Of a stretch of 64,000 nucleotides of DNA, positions 47,611-56,434 are shown in pieces (the stretch's first letter is position 1; each line of letters starts with the position of its first letter). The position numbers and the translations under genes were made by a program. A model generated the notes under the pieces. That model did no database searches. It saw only the letters and a program-made list of their open reading frames with translations, and was not told the DNA's origin. The DNA comes from Caecibacteroides pullorum (lineage in GTDB: Bacteria; Bacteroidota; Bacteroidia; Bacteroidales; Bacteroidaceae). The DNA is taken from positions 1 through 64,000 of the forward strand of contig NZ_JAAZTS010000015.1 in NCBI RefSeq assembly GCF_019239235.1, given 5' to 3'.

Positions 47611-48159
47611 ATGACAGAAAACAAAAGCAGCATGCAACAATATGCAATGATTTTCGGCACCTATATGGGCCTGTTTTGGATACTGAAGTTTATACTCGTA
47701 CCGTTGGGACTGACGTCCCCCTTCCTCCTCTTGCTTTTTATCTGCCTGACTATCTGTGTTCCCTTTATGGGATATTACTATACCAAGCTGTACCGTAACC
47801 GAGTTTGCGACGGAAGTATCACTTTCTTCCATGCTTGGCTGTTCAACGTATTCATGTATGTATGTGCTTCCCTGCTCACTTCGGCAGCCCATTACGTTTA
47901 CTTCGCTTTCATCGACCAGGGCTATATCCTCAACACCTGCCGCGAAATGCTTGCCACGTTGAACCGTGAAGAGCTGCCCGGCATGGAAGAATATCTACGG
48001 CAGATGAAAGAAAACCTGGACATGGTGAGTTCATTAACCCCGACAGACATCGTACTGAAGATGCTAGGTAGCAACATCTACTATTGCACCCTACTAAGCA
48101 TCCCGACAGCTCTGGTTGCTATGCGACGCAAGAAAGAAACACCTTATAATCCCCAATAA
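47611..48159 (+). CDS. DUF4199 membrane protein
   Basis: A 182-residue protein with four predicted membrane helices (YMGLFWILKFILVPLGL; LLLLFICLTICVPFMGYYY; FNVFMYVCASLLTSAAHYVY; YYCTLLSIPTALVAM), as in Bacteroidetes DUF4199 proteins. Function is not known. A GT2 gene follows after 23 bp, an arrangement that suggests co-transcription and possibly a shared envelope-glycan role. Confidence 0.85.
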   Translation: MTENKSSMQQYAMIFGTYMGLFWILKFILVPLGLTSPFLLLLFICLTICVPFMGYYYTKLYRNRVCDGSITFFHAWLFNVFMYVCASLLTSAAHYVYFAFIDQGYILNTCREMLATLNREELPGMEEYLRQMKENLDMVSSLTPTDIVLKMLGSNIYYCTLLSIPTALVAMRRKKETPYNPQ

Positions 48160-48182
48160 CGAACTAATCGGATACATTAATT

Positions 48183-49139
48183 ATGGATATATCAGTAGTC
48201 ATCCCCTTATACAACGAAGAAGAATCGTTGCCCGAGCTCTACCAATGGATCGTTCGGGTGATGGACGCCAATCATTTTTCCTACGAAGTCATCTTCGTCA
48301 ACGACGGTAGTACAGACCGTTCATGGCAGGTTATCGAAGATTTGAAGAAACAAAATCCTGACCACGTACACGGCATTAAGTTCCGTCGTAACTACGGGAA
48401 GTCACCCGCTCTGTTCTGTGGATTTCAAAAAGCCGAAGGCGATGTGGTCATCACCATGGATGCAGATCTGCAGGACAGCCCCGACGAAATACCCGAACTG
48501 TATCGCATGATTACGGCCGAAGGCTACGACCTTGTGTCTGGCTGGAAAAAGAAACGCTACGATCCCCTGTCGAAAACGATTCCCACAAAGCTCTTCAACG
48601 CTACCGCACGTAAGGTATCGGGCATCAAGAATCTGCACGACTTTAATTGCGGCCTGAAGGCCTACCGCCGCGACGTGGTGAAGAATATCGAAGTTTATGG
48701 TGAAATGCACCGCTATATTCCCTACCTGGCCAAGAATGCAGGCTTCAAGAAAATCGGCGAAAAGGTAGTCCACCATCAGGCACGCAAGTTCGGCAAGACC
48801 AAGTTTGGTGGGCTGAACCGTTTCTTCAACGGCTATCTGGACCTGATTTCTCTATGGTTTCTCTCGACCTTCGGCATCAAGCCCATGCACTTCTTCGGCT
48901 TCCTGGGATCACTGATGTTCATTTTCGGCTTCATTGCCGTCATCATCGTGGGCATCAGCAAGCTCTACTACATGCACAACGGCATGCCCTACCGGCTGGT
49001 AACCGACTCGCCCTACTTCTACCTGTCGCTTACGGCCATGATTATCGGCACGCAACTCTTTGTAGCAGGCTTCTTGGGCGAACTCATCTCGCGCAACGCC
49101 CCTGAACGAAACAAGTATCACATAGAGAAAACAATCTGA
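48183..49139 (+). CDS. GT2 membrane glycosyltransferase (GtrB/ArnC-like)
   Basis: A 318-residue enzyme with a cytoplasmic GT-A domain (VVIPLYNEEESLPELY; VNDGSTDRSW; the metal-binding TMDADLQDSPDEIPEL) and two C-terminal membrane helices (HFFGFLGSLMFIFGFIAVII; a second near the end). Relatives load sugars or sugar derivatives onto polyprenyl phosphate. This differs from the soluble Dpm1-like enzyme at 33743, so the window holds two lipid-linked sugar donors. Donor and acceptor are inferred. Confidence 0.9.
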   Translation: MDISVVIPLYNEEESLPELYQWIVRVMDANHFSYEVIFVNDGSTDRSWQVIEDLKKQNPDHVHGIKFRRNYGKSPALFCGFQKAEGDVVITMDADLQDSPDEIPELYRMITAEGYDLVSGWKKKRYDPLSKTIPTKLFNATARKVSGIKNLHDFNCGLKAYRRDVVKNIEVYGEMHRYIPYLAKNAGFKKIGEKVVHHQARKFGKTKFGGLNRFFNGYLDLISLWFLSTFGIKPMHFFGFLGSLMFIFGFIAVIIVGISKLYYMHNGMPYRLVTDSPYFYLSLTAMIIGTQLFVAGFLGELISRNAPERNKYHIEKTI

Positions 49140-49146
49140 CCCTATT

Positions 49147-49635
49147 ATGAGAAAACTATTCCATTTCTTTCTGGCAGGCGTTGTGGCTTATGCCCTGGCC
49201 AGCCTGCTTTTTAGTTGTTCGGAAGAAGCTGACTGCTCCATGACCGACAACCGTGGTATGATCGTATGCAACGTCAGCCAGATAAATCCAGAAAATAACA
49301 CGGCCATGAAGGATACGCTTGACTCGCTGACCGTCACGGCCGCAGGTACCGACTCTATCGTAGCCAACCGCCTGGCACAAGTTACGGTCTTTTCCCTTCC
49401 CTTGAGATATGCCGTAGACTCCACCGAACTTGTCTTCCACTATGTCAAGAAGGTGACCGATACCGTTGTCATCCGCCACACGAACAAACCTTATTTCATA
49501 TCGATGGATTGCGGATACCAGATGCAACAAAGCATCACAAGCATCCGTTACACGCGTCACAACATCGACTCTATCTATATCGCAAACCCTGAAGCCAATA
49601 TCAATGGAACGAAGAACCTTGAGATATTCTATTAG
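49147..49635 (+). CDS. DUF6452-like envelope protein, probable lipoprotein
   Basis: A 162-residue secreted protein. The N-terminal helix ends in LLFSC, a plausible lipobox, followed by SEEADCS. The rest is predicted beta-rich. The pairing with the following beta-barrel-like gene, with a 32-bp overlap, suggests that they work together in the outer membrane. The family name is assigned from memory of Bacteroidetes homologues and is uncertain. Function is unknown. Confidence 0.65.
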   Translation: MRKLFHFFLAGVVAYALASLLFSCSEEADCSMTDNRGMIVCNVSQINPENNTAMKDTLDSLTVTAAGTDSIVANRLAQVTVFSLPLRYAVDSTELVFHYVKKVTDTVVIRHTNKPYFISMDCGYQMQQSITSIRYTRHNIDSIYIANPEANINGTKNLEIFY

Positions 49636-50377
49636 TCTGATAGTCTGCCTCTGCGTCGCCTTGACCCTGAACGCCCAAGTGAGCAGTACCAGCGGCACCG
49701 ACAAACGGCCTGTGGCCCACAAGCAGGAGAAGAAGAAAGACAAGGACGTCCCTGTCTATCCACTCTTCAACGGCGTGGACCTGAGTGTAGACCTCTGGGG
49801 GCCAGGAAGCTACTTATTGGGAAGCGACAATCTGAGCATGGAAGTGGCCGCCGACGTCAACCTGAAGAACCGCTTCTTCCCCACCCTCGAAGTGGGCTAT
49901 GGAAAGTCCGACACCTGGAGCGAGGATGGTATCCACTACAAGACTGGCGCTCCTTACTTGCGTGTCGGAATGGACTACAACACCTTCTATAAAAAGAAAT
50001 TCCAGCACAAGCTACTTGTAGGTCTGCGCTACGCCGTGAGTAGCTTTTCGTACGATGTGCAAAGCCTTTCTGTAGACGATCCCATCTATGGTGGAGGACT
50101 GGGCAACCCCAACATCACCGACGGCATCTGGGGCGGTAACCTGCCTCCCTTCGACCATACCGGCATGAAGGGTACCATGCATTGGATTGAAGTATGCGCC
50201 GGCATTCGAGCTCATGTTTGGAAAGGTCTGTACATGGGCTGGGCTCTGCGCTACAAGTTCCGCCTCTCAGCCACGACAGGCGAATATGGCGATCCTTCGT
50301 ATGTACCCGGTTATGGGACCTACGGATCGAATACGCTAGGCGTATCCTATACGATCACGTACAAACTACCTTTATAA
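49604..50377 (+). CDS. DUF6048-like outer-membrane beta-barrel protein
   Basis: A 257-residue secreted protein with a signal peptide (VALTLNAQ), a charged linker (KQEKKKDKD) and repeated amphipathic strands typical of small outer-membrane barrels. It ends in YTITYKLPL. The start is set at 49604, overlapping the previous gene by 32 bp, because the signal peptide begins there. Function is unknown. Confidence 0.7.
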   Translation: MERRTLRYSISLIVCLCVALTLNAQVSSTSGTDKRPVAHKQEKKKDKDVPVYPLFNGVDLSVDLWGPGSYLLGSDNLSMEVAADVNLKNRFFPTLEVGYGKSDTWSEDGIHYKTGAPYLRVGMDYNTFYKKKFQHKLLVGLRYAVSSFSYDVQSLSVDDPIYGGGLGNPNITDGIWGGNLPPFDHTGMKGTMHWIEVCAGIRAHVWKGLYMGWALRYKFRLSATTGEYGDPSYVPGYGTYGSNTLGVSYTITYKLPL

Positions 50378-50393
50378 CGAAAAAACGTAAATT

Positions 50394-50981
50394 ATGACTA
50401 CGATTGAAATCTGGCTTCTGGCCGTCGGCCTGGCAATGGATTGTTTTGCCATCTCCATCGCAAGCGGCATCCTGCTAAAGCGTACCCTTTGGCGTCCGAT
50501 GCTGATAATGGCCTTCTTCTTCGGGCTTTTTCAGGCATTGATGCCCCTCATCGGATGGGCCTGCGCTAGCACATTCAGCCACCTCATCGAAGACGTAGAC
50601 CACTGGATTGCCTTTGCCATCCTCGCCTTTCTGGGGGGACGCATGGTGCGCGAATCGTTCAAGGAAGAAGATTGCCGACAAGACTTCGACCCTACCCGCC
50701 TGAAGGTGGTGCTCATGCTGGCCGTGGCCACAAGCATCGACGCCCTGGCCGTAGGCGTATCGTTCGCCTTCCTGGGCATGAAAAGCGTAACGACCATCCT
50801 GTCGCCTGTGGGCATTATCGGTTTCGTTTCGTTCGCCCTGTCTTTGATAGGGCTCACGTTCGGCATCCGCTTCGGATGTGGTTTTGCCCGACGCCTGAAG
50901 GCCGAGCGCTGGGGAGGCGTCATTCTCATCCTTATCGGCCTGAAGATACTCATCGAACATTTGATACAACATTATGGATAA
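50394..50981 (+). CDS. mntP: Manganese efflux pump MntP
   Basis: An inner-membrane Mn2+ exporter of 195 residues with six predicted helices. The two DUF204 repeats show GLAMDCFAISIASG and ATSIDALAVGVSFAF, each with the conserved Asp expected in the metal path. Length is normal. The stop lies within the start of apbE (8-bp overlap), which suggests translational coupling. No manganese riboswitch was seen upstream. Confidence 0.92.
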   Translation: MTTIEIWLLAVGLAMDCFAISIASGILLKRTLWRPMLIMAFFFGLFQALMPLIGWACASTFSHLIEDVDHWIAFAILAFLGGRMVRESFKEEDCRQDFDPTRLKVVLMLAVATSIDALAVGVSFAFLGMKSVTTILSPVGIIGFVSFALSLIGLTFGIRFGCGFARRLKAERWGGVILILIGLKILIEHLIQHYG

Positions 50982-51996
50982 GAAAACAAGAAGAAACTTC
51001 CTCTGGGTGGCCCTGCTCGTGCTGGGTACCATCTGGATACTGGCGCGCCACAACCAGCCCGTGCCCTACCAGAAAGACAACGGCCTGATATTCGGCACCA
51101 TCTACAACATCACCTACCAGCATGCCTCCAACCTGAAGGCCGATATCGAAGCCGAACTCCACCGCTTCGACGGTTCCCTATCGCCCTTCAACGACACGGC
51201 CGTCATTACCCGCATCAACCGCGGCGAGGATATCGCAGGTGACACCCTGTTCTGCAACGTCTTCCGCCGAAGCATGGAGATTTCACACGAGACGGAAGGT
51301 GCGTTCGACATCACCGTCGCTCCCCTGGCCAACGCTTGGGGCTTCGGCTTCAAGAAGGGAGAATTCCCCGACTCGGCTACGGTAGACAGCCTGCGACAAT
51401 TGGTGGGTTACGAGAAGGTGGAACTCACGGCCGACGGACACGTACGCCGTCAGGACGACCGAATGCAACTCTCGTGTAGCGCCGTAGCCAAAGGATATGC
51501 CGTAGACGTCATCGCCCAGCTACTTCGACGGAAGGGCGTGAAGAACTTCATGGTGGACATTGGCGGCGAAGTGGTGGTGAGCGGACAGAACCCGCAGGGC
51601 AGCCTGTGGCGCATAGGCATCAACAAGCCTGTAGACGACTCGCTCTCACTGAACCAAGAACTCCAGACGGTACTGACGCTGACCGACGTGGGCATCGCCA
51701 CCTCGGGCAACTACCGCAACTATTATTATCACGAAGGCAAGAAATATGCCCACACCATCAATCCGCACACAGGCTACCCCGCCCTGCACAATCTGCTTTC
51801 GGCCACGGTCATCGCCCGCGATTGTATGAGCGCCGACGCCTATGCCACGGCCTTCATGGTGATGGGCTTGGAGCGGGCCAAAGCCTTCGTCGAGGCGCGT
51901 CCCGATCTGGATGCCTACTTCATCTATGCCGACTCTACAGGAAGCTACCAGACGTACATGACGGAGGGAATGAAACGCTACGCAGCAGAGGAATAG
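50974..51996 (+). CDS. apbE: FAD:protein FMN transferase
   Basis: ApbE covalently attaches FMN to threonine in flavoproteins such as NqrB, NqrC and RnfG. The 340-residue protein has an N-terminal membrane anchor (NFLWVALLVLGTIWIL) and the ApbE core: GTIYNITY, FDITVAPLANAWGFG, SAVAKGYAVDVI, MVDIGGEVVVSG, ATSGNYRNYY, HTINPHTGYP and CMSADAYATAFMVMG. It follows mntP with an overlap and is followed by a hairpin. Confidence 0.93.
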   Translation: MDKKTRRNFLWVALLVLGTIWILARHNQPVPYQKDNGLIFGTIYNITYQHASNLKADIEAELHRFDGSLSPFNDTAVITRINRGEDIAGDTLFCNVFRRSMEISHETEGAFDITVAPLANAWGFGFKKGEFPDSATVDSLRQLVGYEKVELTADGHVRRQDDRMQLSCSAVAKGYAVDVIAQLLRRKGVKNFMVDIGGEVVVSGQNPQGSLWRIGINKPVDDSLSLNQELQTVLTLTDVGIATSGNYRNYYYHEGKKYAHTINPHTGYPALHNLLSATVIARDCMSADAYATAFMVMGLERAKAFVEARPDLDAYFIYADSTGSYQTYMTEGMKRYAAEE

Positions 51997-52022
51997 ACAT
52001 TACACGTATTTTTGCATAAAAA

Positions 52023-52081
52023 GAAAGCGATGCTTTTTGCTCGACAAAACTATGACTTGCCGAACAGAAAGCATCGCTTTC
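52023..52081. terminator. Bidirectional hairpin terminator
   Basis: A 14-bp perfect stem (52023-52036 with 52068-52081, core AAGCGATGCTTT) lies between apbE and the convergent DUF486 gene. On the minus strand a T tract follows (TTTTTATG). Confidence 0.82.
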
Positions 52082-52125
52082 TTGTAGACACGGAACTGAA
52101 ATGATTATCCTCCAAGTCTCCTTCG

Positions 52126-52494
52126 TCACTTGTAGAACACGAAGTACACCGCCAGCACCAGGCAGACAAAAGCGGCAAAATGATTCCAGTGCAACGCCTC
52201 ACCCTTGAAGAAGACGGTGGTGAAGAGGGTGAAAATCATCAGCGTGATGACCTCCTGAATGACCTTGAGCTGCATCAGCGAGAAGGGACCGCCGTTCTCA
52301 ACGAAGCCGATGCGGTTGGCGGGCACCTGAAAGGAATACTCGGCCAGGGCAATGGCCCACGAGAAAAGGATGACGGCGTAAAGCGGCCAGTTGGAAATGA
52401 CCTTCATCTCCTGCAACTTCAGGTGGCCGTACCAGGCGAACGTCATGAAGATGTTCGACACGATGAGCAGGAGGATGGTGTAGAATGCTTTCAT
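52126..52494 (-). CDS. DUF486 membrane protein
   Basis: A 122-residue inner-membrane protein with four helices and the family motif IFMTFAWYGHLK, followed by ILFSWAIALAEYSFQVPANR. DUF486 proteins resemble small DMT transporters. The substrate is unknown. MKAFYT at 52494 is taken as start. An ATG three codons earlier at 52503 cannot be excluded. Confidence 0.85.
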   Translation of the reverse strand: MKAFYTILLLIVSNIFMTFAWYGHLKLQEMKVISNWPLYAVILFSWAIALAEYSFQVPANRIGFVENGGPFSLMQLKVIQEVITLMIFTLFTTVFFKGEALHWNHFAAFVCLVLAVYFVFYK

Positions 52495-52518
52495 ATCTAT
52501 CAATATTAATTGTTACTA

Positions 52519-53262
52519 TCAAATCTTGGGCGGGAGAAGCTCCTCCTGCACGTTCGTCATGCTGGCCCAAAGACTATAGCGCGCCTCAGGGTTCATCTCC
52601 TCTAGGCGGCGGAGGACGTCGCGCATGTCCGAACGGTGAGAATCGTGCTCGTAAGGGCAGTTCTTCACCTGCTTGCGGTAGGCGTGGGCGGCGGCCAGTG
52701 CCTCGAGGTCGGCCTCGTGTACCAGGCAGAGGGGACGGATGATGGTCATGTCGAACTTCTTCATCACCAGCCGCGGCGGCATGGTGGAGAAGGCGCCCTG
52801 GAAGGTCTGGTTCATGAGGAGCGTCACGAGGATGTCGTCCATGTGGTGCCCCAAGGCGATCTTGTTACAACCCAGTTCGTGGGCGGCGGTAAAGAGCTCC
52901 TTGCGACGGTTCCACGAGCAGAGAAAGCAGGGCGACTTGCGCGTGTCGGTCGAAGCGTCGAACTCCGCCTCACGCAGGACAAAGGGCACTCCCCTCTCCT
53001 CGCAGAAGGAGCGCAGGTAATCGGCATCGATACTATAAGGAATATTACGCATGGCCACGTGGACGGCGGTCAGCGTGAAGCGCGGACGGTAGATACGCGC
53101 ACGACGAGCCAAAAGCTCCGTCAGGGCAAGCGAGTCCTTGCCGCCCGAAAGGCCTACGAGAAGGTGGTCGCCATCCTCAATGAGGCCATAGTCCACGATA
53201 CCCTTCATCAGACGCCGCTCGATGCGGAGCATCAGTTGTTGTTCTTCCGTCCTTTTTGCCAT
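52519..53262 (-). CDS. TtcA-like tRNA 2-thiolation protein
   Basis: A 247-residue enzyme of the TtcA/TilS ATP-pyrophosphatase group, likely placing sulfur on C32 of certain tRNAs. It has the PP-loop LVGLSGGKDSLAL, the paired cysteines CFLCSWNRRKEL that hold the cluster, GHHMDDILVTLLMN and a C-terminal NCPYEHDSHR. The start at 53262 (MAKRTEEQQ) is favoured over one 11 codons upstream, which would lie at the promoter box. Confidence 0.9.
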   Translation of the reverse strand: MAKRTEEQQLMLRIERRLMKGIVDYGLIEDGDHLLVGLSGGKDSLALTELLARRARIYRPRFTLTAVHVAMRNIPYSIDADYLRSFCEERGVPFVLREAEFDASTDTRKSPCFLCSWNRRKELFTAAHELGCNKIALGHHMDDILVTLLMNQTFQGAFSTMPPRLVMKKFDMTIIRPLCLVHEADLEALAAAHAYRKQVKNCPYEHDSHRSDMRDVLRRLEEMNPEARYSLWASMTNVQEELLPPKI

Positions 53263-53281
53263 AACCTTCGATTTGCGGGCG

Positions 53282-53289
53282 CAAAAGTA
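53282..53289 (-). promoter_or_regulatory. -7 box for the TtcA-like gene
   Basis: On the minus strand this is TACTTTTG (TAnnTTTG), 19 bp before the ATG at 53262. Confidence 0.45.
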
Positions 53290-53352
53290 GTGCAAAAGAA
53301 TGAATTGAGGAAGAAAAGGAGACGCGAAGGGATATTATTTGGGATAAATTCG

Positions 53353-53360
53353 TATCTTTG
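53353..53360 (+). promoter_or_regulatory. -7 box for the TPR/PD40 gene
   Basis: TATCTTTG fits TAnnTTTG and lies 27 bp before the ATG at 53388. Confidence 0.5.
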
Positions 53361-53387
53361 GACGCAAATGACCTATGACTTCCACAT

Positions 53388-54842
53388 ATGAAAAAGATAT
53401 TCAAGAATTCGATATGCCTGTTCGGCCTGGCACTGATGCTGGGCGGCGCAGGCGCCTCGGCGCAAAGCCTGAACGAAGCCAAAGCCTGGTATGAGGCTGG
53501 GCAATATGCCGAGGCCAAGCCCGTGATGGAACGCTACTACAAATCGCAACCCTCGAACGGCAACTACAGCCTCTGGTACGGCGTATGCTGCCTGGAAACG
53601 AACGATCCCGAATCGGCCGTGAAACCCTTGGAGACAGCCGTCCGCCGCCGTGTGGCCAGCGGCCAGTATCACCTGGCACGCGCTTACGACCGCACCTACC
53701 GTTACGACAAGGCCGAAGAAGTGTGTACCGACTACCTGGACGAGTTGAAACGCCGCCGTCGCGACACGGCCGAAGCCGAACTCCTCCTCTCCGCCATCCA
53801 CACCCACTCGCGCATGCTGAAGGGCGTGGAACGCGTGTGCGTGGTCGATAGCTTCGTATGCGACAAGCAAGACTTTCTCGAAGCCTACAAGATAGGGCCC
53901 GAAGCTGGTACCCTGAGCCGCTATGCCGACCACTTTGCAGACAACGGACGCACGGGCGGTACCGTCTACGAGAACGAGCTGGGCAACAAGCGCTACTATA
54001 GCGAGCTCCAGCCGGACAGCACCTTCGGCATTCTGAGTAGCGCCCGCCTCTCCGACGGATGGAGCAAACCCGTCCTCCTGCCGGGCAGCATCAACGAGGG
54101 CGTCAATGCAGGCTATCCCTTTGTCATGGGCGACGGTACTACCCTCTACTACGCCGCCGACGGCCCCGAATCGATGGGCGGAACCGACATCTTCGTCACT
54201 CGCTACAACACCAATACGGACACTTACCTCGTGCCCGAGAACGTGGGCATGCCTTTCAACTCGCCTTACAACGACTACATGTACGTCGTCGACGAATACA
54301 ACAACCTGGGCTGGTTTGCCTCCGACCGCTACCAACCCGAAGGCAAGGTCTGTGTCTACGTCTTCATCCCCAATCCCTCGAAGCAAGTCTACGACTACGA
54401 GAACATGGACGAAGAAGCGTTGCGCCACCTGGCCGCCCTGAAGGACATCCGCCTGACGTGGACAGACACCACACTGGTGGACGAGGCACGCCAACGACTG
54501 GCCGCCGTGGCCGAAAATGACAAGCAGGTGAAAAAGCCCGTCCGCGACTTCGAATTCATCGTCAACGACGACCACACCTATTACCAGACCACAGACTTCC
54601 GCTCGCCTCAGGCCAAAGCCCTGTTCGACCAATACCGCCAGCTGGAGCAGAGTTTCCGCCAGCAACGGGAGCAGCTGGACAAGGCACGCCAAGCCTATGC
54701 CGACGCCGACCGCACGGAGCAGGCACGCATGGCACCCGCCATCCTCGACCTGGAGAAGCATGTACAGAAACTGGCCAGAGAAGCAGAGCAGGCCGCCAAA
54801 GCCGTCCGCAAAGCCGAACTGGAAGCTATCGGAATCCACTAA
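53388..54842 (+). CDS. Secreted TPR and PD40-propeller protein
   Basis: A 484-residue protein with a signal peptide (GAGASAQS), an N-terminal TPR segment (AKAWYEAGQYAEAKPVMERY; HLARAYDRTYRYDKAEEV), a beta-propeller part with PD40-type repeats (TTLYYAADGPESMGGTDIFV; NLGWFASDRYQPEGKVCVYV) and a long charged coiled coil at the C terminus. PorE-like and OmpA-family Bacteroidetes proteins share the first two parts but end in a peptidoglycan-binding OmpA domain, which is absent here. It is the first gene of the nfeD-floA run. The role is unknown, probably periplasmic scaffold. Confidence 0.75.
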   Translation: MKKIFKNSICLFGLALMLGGAGASAQSLNEAKAWYEAGQYAEAKPVMERYYKSQPSNGNYSLWYGVCCLETNDPESAVKPLETAVRRRVASGQYHLARAYDRTYRYDKAEEVCTDYLDELKRRRRDTAEAELLLSAIHTHSRMLKGVERVCVVDSFVCDKQDFLEAYKIGPEAGTLSRYADHFADNGRTGGTVYENELGNKRYYSELQPDSTFGILSSARLSDGWSKPVLLPGSINEGVNAGYPFVMGDGTTLYYAADGPESMGGTDIFVTRYNTNTDTYLVPENVGMPFNSPYNDYMYVVDEYNNLGWFASDRYQPEGKVCVYVFIPNPSKQVYDYENMDEEALRHLAALKDIRLTWTDTTLVDEARQRLAAVAENDKQVKKPVRDFEFIVNDDHTYYQTTDFRSPQAKALFDQYRQLEQSFRQQREQLDKARQAYADADRTEQARMAPAILDLEKHVQKLAREAEQAAKAVRKAELEAIGIH

Positions 54843-54861
54843 CCCTTTATACGCTAAGCAT

Positions 54862-55329
54862 ATGGACATTGCCATCATCGCCGTGCTGCTCATAGCGGCC
54901 GTCATCCTGTTTCTGGTAGAACTCTTTGTCATCCCCGGCATCAGCATTGCGGGCATTCTGGCAGGAGGTTGCTACCTCTTTGCCAACTACTACGCCTTCA
55001 CCCGACTGGGCATGACGGGCGGCTTCGTCACGCTGGGCATCTCGGCCGTAGCGTGCGTGGGTTCGCTCATATGGTTCATGCGCTCCAAGACGCTGGACCG
55101 CATCTCGCTCAAGACCGACATCCCTGGCTCGGTAGATCGCTCGGCCGAACAGAGTGTGCAGGTGGGTGATACTGGCATCACACAGACCCGCCTGGCCCTC
55201 GTAGGTCAAGCCAACATCGCCGGCCATCTGGTAGAAGTGACATCGGCCGACGGCTTTCTGGACGAAAAGACACCTGTCGTAGTAGTACGCATCACAGGCG
55301 GCACCATCTTTGTCAGCCGAAACGCGTAA
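54862..55329 (+). CDS. NfeD-family membrane protein
   Basis: A 155-residue protein with three membrane helices (IIAVLLIAAVILFLVELFVI; the next helix; FVTLGISAVACVGSLIWFM) and a C-terminal OB-fold domain (GDTGITQTRLALVGQANIAG). Short NfeD proteins partner flotillins in membrane microdomains. The floA gene follows in the same direction after 61 bp. Confidence 0.9.
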   Translation: MDIAIIAVLLIAAVILFLVELFVIPGISIAGILAGGCYLFANYYAFTRLGMTGGFVTLGISAVACVGSLIWFMRSKTLDRISLKTDIPGSVDRSAEQSVQVGDTGITQTRLALVGQANIAGHLVEVTSADGFLDEKTPVVVVRITGGTIFVSRNA

Positions 55330-55390
55330 TTGTGATTTGTGATTTGTGATATTCGAAACTCAATTTGTCAACCTCTAAATAAGACTGAAA

Positions 55391-56392
55391 ATGGACACAA
55401 GCTCTTTGTACCTGACCGCCTTCCTCGTCGTGGGAGGCATCATCTTTCTGATTCTGTTTTTCCATTATGTGCCCTTCTTCCTCTGGCTCTCGGCCAAGGT
55501 GTCGGGTGTCAACATCTCGCTGGTGCAACTCTTCCTGATGCGCATCCGTAACGTGCCTCCCTACGTCATCGTGCCAGGGCTCATCGAAGCCCATAAGGCA
55601 GGCCTGAGCAACATCACGCGCGACGGCCTCGAAGCCCACTACCTGGCAGGCGGACACGTCGAAAAGGTGGTACACGCCCTCGTGTCGGCCGCCAAGGCAA
55701 ACATCGACCTGCCCTTCCAGATGGCCACCGCCATCGACCTGGCAGGGCGCGACGTCTTCGAAGCCGTTCAGATGTCGGTCAACCCCAAGGTCATCGACAC
55801 TCCGCCCGTGACCGCCGTAGCCAAGGACGGCATCCAGCTCATCGCCAAGGCGCGCGTGACGGTTCGTGCCAACATCCGCCAGCTGGTGGGTGGTGCAGGC
55901 GAAGACACGGTGCTGGCTCGTGTAGGCGAAGGCATCGTTTCGTCCATCGGCTCGAGCGAAAGCCACAAGTCCGTGCTCGAAAACCCCGACTCCATCTCGA
56001 AGCTCGTGCTCCGCAAGGGGCTTGACGCAGGTACGGCCTTCGAAATTCTCTCCATCGACATCGCCGACATCGACATAGGCAAGAACATCGGTGCTGCCCT
56101 CCAGATGGACCAGGCCAATGCCGACAAGAACATCGCCCAAGCCAAGGCCGAAGAGCGTCGTGCCATGGCCGTGGCCAGCGAGCAGGAAATGAAGGCCAAA
56201 GCACAAGAAGCCCGCGCCAAGGTTATCGAAGCCGAAGCCGAAGTACCCAAAGCCATGGCCGAAGCCTTCCGCAACGGTAACCTGGGCATCATGGATTACT
56301 ATCGCATGAAGAACATCCAAGCCGATACGGACATGCGCGAGACCATTGCCCGCCCCACTACGGGTGGAAGCAATACGCCGCTAAACAAATGA
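55391..56392 (+). CDS. floA: Flotillin-like protein
   Basis: A 333-residue scaffold of functional membrane microdomains. It has a membrane hairpin at the N terminus ([20 protein letters not shown]), an SPFH domain ([39 protein letters not shown]) and a C-terminal helical, Ala/Glu-rich region ([20 protein letters not shown]). Length is typical of FloA (UPF0365). A short direct repeat of GTGATTT precedes it at about 55332-55351. Confidence 0.95.
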   Translation: MDTSSLYLTAFLVVGGIIFLILFFHYVPFFLWLSAKVSGVNISLVQLFLMRIRNVPPYVIVPGLIEAHKAGLSNITRDGLEAHYLAGGHVEKVVHALVSAAKANIDLPFQMATAIDLAGRDVFEAVQMSVNPKVIDTPPVTAVAKDGIQLIAKARVTVRANIRQLVGGAGEDTVLARVGEGIVSSIGSSESHKSVLENPDSISKLVLRKGLDAGTAFEILSIDIADIDIGKNIGAALQMDQANADKNIAQAKAEERRAMAVASEQEMKAKAQEARAKVIEAEAEVPKAMAEAFRNGNLGIMDYYRMKNIQADTDMRETIARPTTGGSNTPLNK

Positions 56393-56434
56393 GATAAAAA
56401 TAACAAGTAACCCATTTTTAAACCCATTCCGAAT

